Assembly (NCBI GenBank): GCA_018500075.1
Contig: JAHBAN010000218.1
Coordinates: 1-14,464 of the forward strand
Length of the DNA: 14,464 nt
Direction: 5' to 3'
Source: Flavobacteriia bacterium
Lineage (GTDB): Bacteria > Bacteroidota > Bacteroidia > Flavobacteriales > Flavobacteriaceae
How positions within the stretch are numbered: the stretch's first letter is position 1; every line of letters starts with the position of its first letter. The position numbers were made by a program, and so were the translations under genes. The notes beneath the pieces are model-generated. The model saw only the letters and a list, made by a program, of their open reading frames with translations. It did no database searches and was not told the origin of the DNA. This document shows, piece after piece, positions 14,135 through 14,464 of the stretch.

Positions 14135-14464
14135 CGCAGCGCGATGGCCGCGCGCAGCAAGCGCGGCAGGATCGCAAAACAGCGCAGATATCGCGGCACA
14201 AGCCGCGCAGGTGCCTGCGCGGCGCGCCACGCCCATTCCATGGCCAAGGCTTGCACCCAGCGCGGCGCGCGGCTTTGGGCGCCGGAGAGAAAATCAAGCC
14301 CAGCACCGATCGAGGCAAACCCGAGCTGTGGCGCAAGGCTGCGTCCACGGGCCGCGAAGGCCTCTTGTTTGGGAGCGCCGAGCGCCAGAAAGACAAGCCC
14401 TGCGCCTGAGGCCTTAAGCGCGCCAAGCAGATCGGCGGCGCCGGCGCTGTCAGGATCAAACCCC
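14131..14464 (-). CDS. WecG/TagA/CpsF-family glycosyltransferase (5' part outside window)
   Basis: Only the last 110 codons are inside the window. They contain the family's C-terminal signature: FLALGAPKQEAF, then GFASIGAGLDFLSGAQ with RAPRWVQ, and an MEWAWR segment followed by a basic tail RLVPRYLRCF. Members move an N-acetylmannosamine-type or similar sugar from a nucleotide donor to a lipid-linked sugar acceptor during teichoic acid, enterobacterial common antigen or exopolysaccharide synthesis. Which sugar is used here cannot be told. The TAA stop (14133-14131) overlaps the SDR gene convergently. Together with the acyltransferase it suggests a surface or exopolysaccharide locus. Confidence 0.88.
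   Translation of the reverse strand, partial: GFDPDSAGAADLLGALKASGAGLVFLALGAPKQEAFAARGRSLAPQLGFASIGAGLDFLSGAQSRAPRWVQALAMEWAWRAAQAPARLVPRYLRCFAILPRLLRAAIALR

Overview
The window looks like a piece of an alphaproteobacterial chromosome, most likely Rhodobacterales (Roseobacter group). The reasons are the high G+C coding sequence, the arrangement of the phenylacetate (paa) genes, and a G+C-rich hairpin element of a kind I remember as common at gene ends in that order. This placement is inference; no rRNA or other marker is present.

Positions 1-9637 hold a nearly complete aerobic hybrid pathway for phenylacetate degradation in three transcription units. On the left edge paaZ (minus strand, cut by the window) diverges from paaG-paaI-paaK-tetR (plus strand). 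The 98-bp gap between them carries a palindromic TetR-type operator candidate. The plus unit converges on a minus-strand unit, paaJ(thiolase)-paaA-paaB-paaC-paaD-paaE, with two back-to-back perfect hairpins between the two units. Together the genes cover these steps: activation of phenylacetate to its CoA ester (PaaK), epoxidation of the ring (PaaABCE, with PaaD for assembly), isomerisation to the oxepin (PaaG), ring opening and aldehyde oxidation (PaaZ), final thiolysis to acetyl-CoA and succinyl-CoA (thiolase), and CoA rescue by the thioesterase PaaI. The beta-oxidation enzymes PaaF and PaaH are not in the window.

A 199-bp divergent intergenic region (9638-9836), AT-rich in its middle and carrying an 11-bp perfect inverted repeat, separates the paa operon from a second, unrelated module. 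This is a plus-strand three-gene unit: an integral-membrane acyltransferase fused to an SGNH domain, a GMC-type FAD oxidoreductase and a short-chain dehydrogenase. It meets a minus-strand WecG/TagA/CpsF-type glycosyltransferase that runs off the right edge. The acyltransferase and glycosyltransferase point to cell-surface or exported polysaccharide synthesis and modification. The roles of the two oxidoreductases are unknown, and this is the least explained part of the window.

Several long open frames antisense to these genes were judged to be shadows. No tRNA, rRNA, CRISPR array or transposase was seen. The first ~90 bases, inside paaZ, depart from what the family should look like and may contain a frameshift or poor-quality contig-end sequence.
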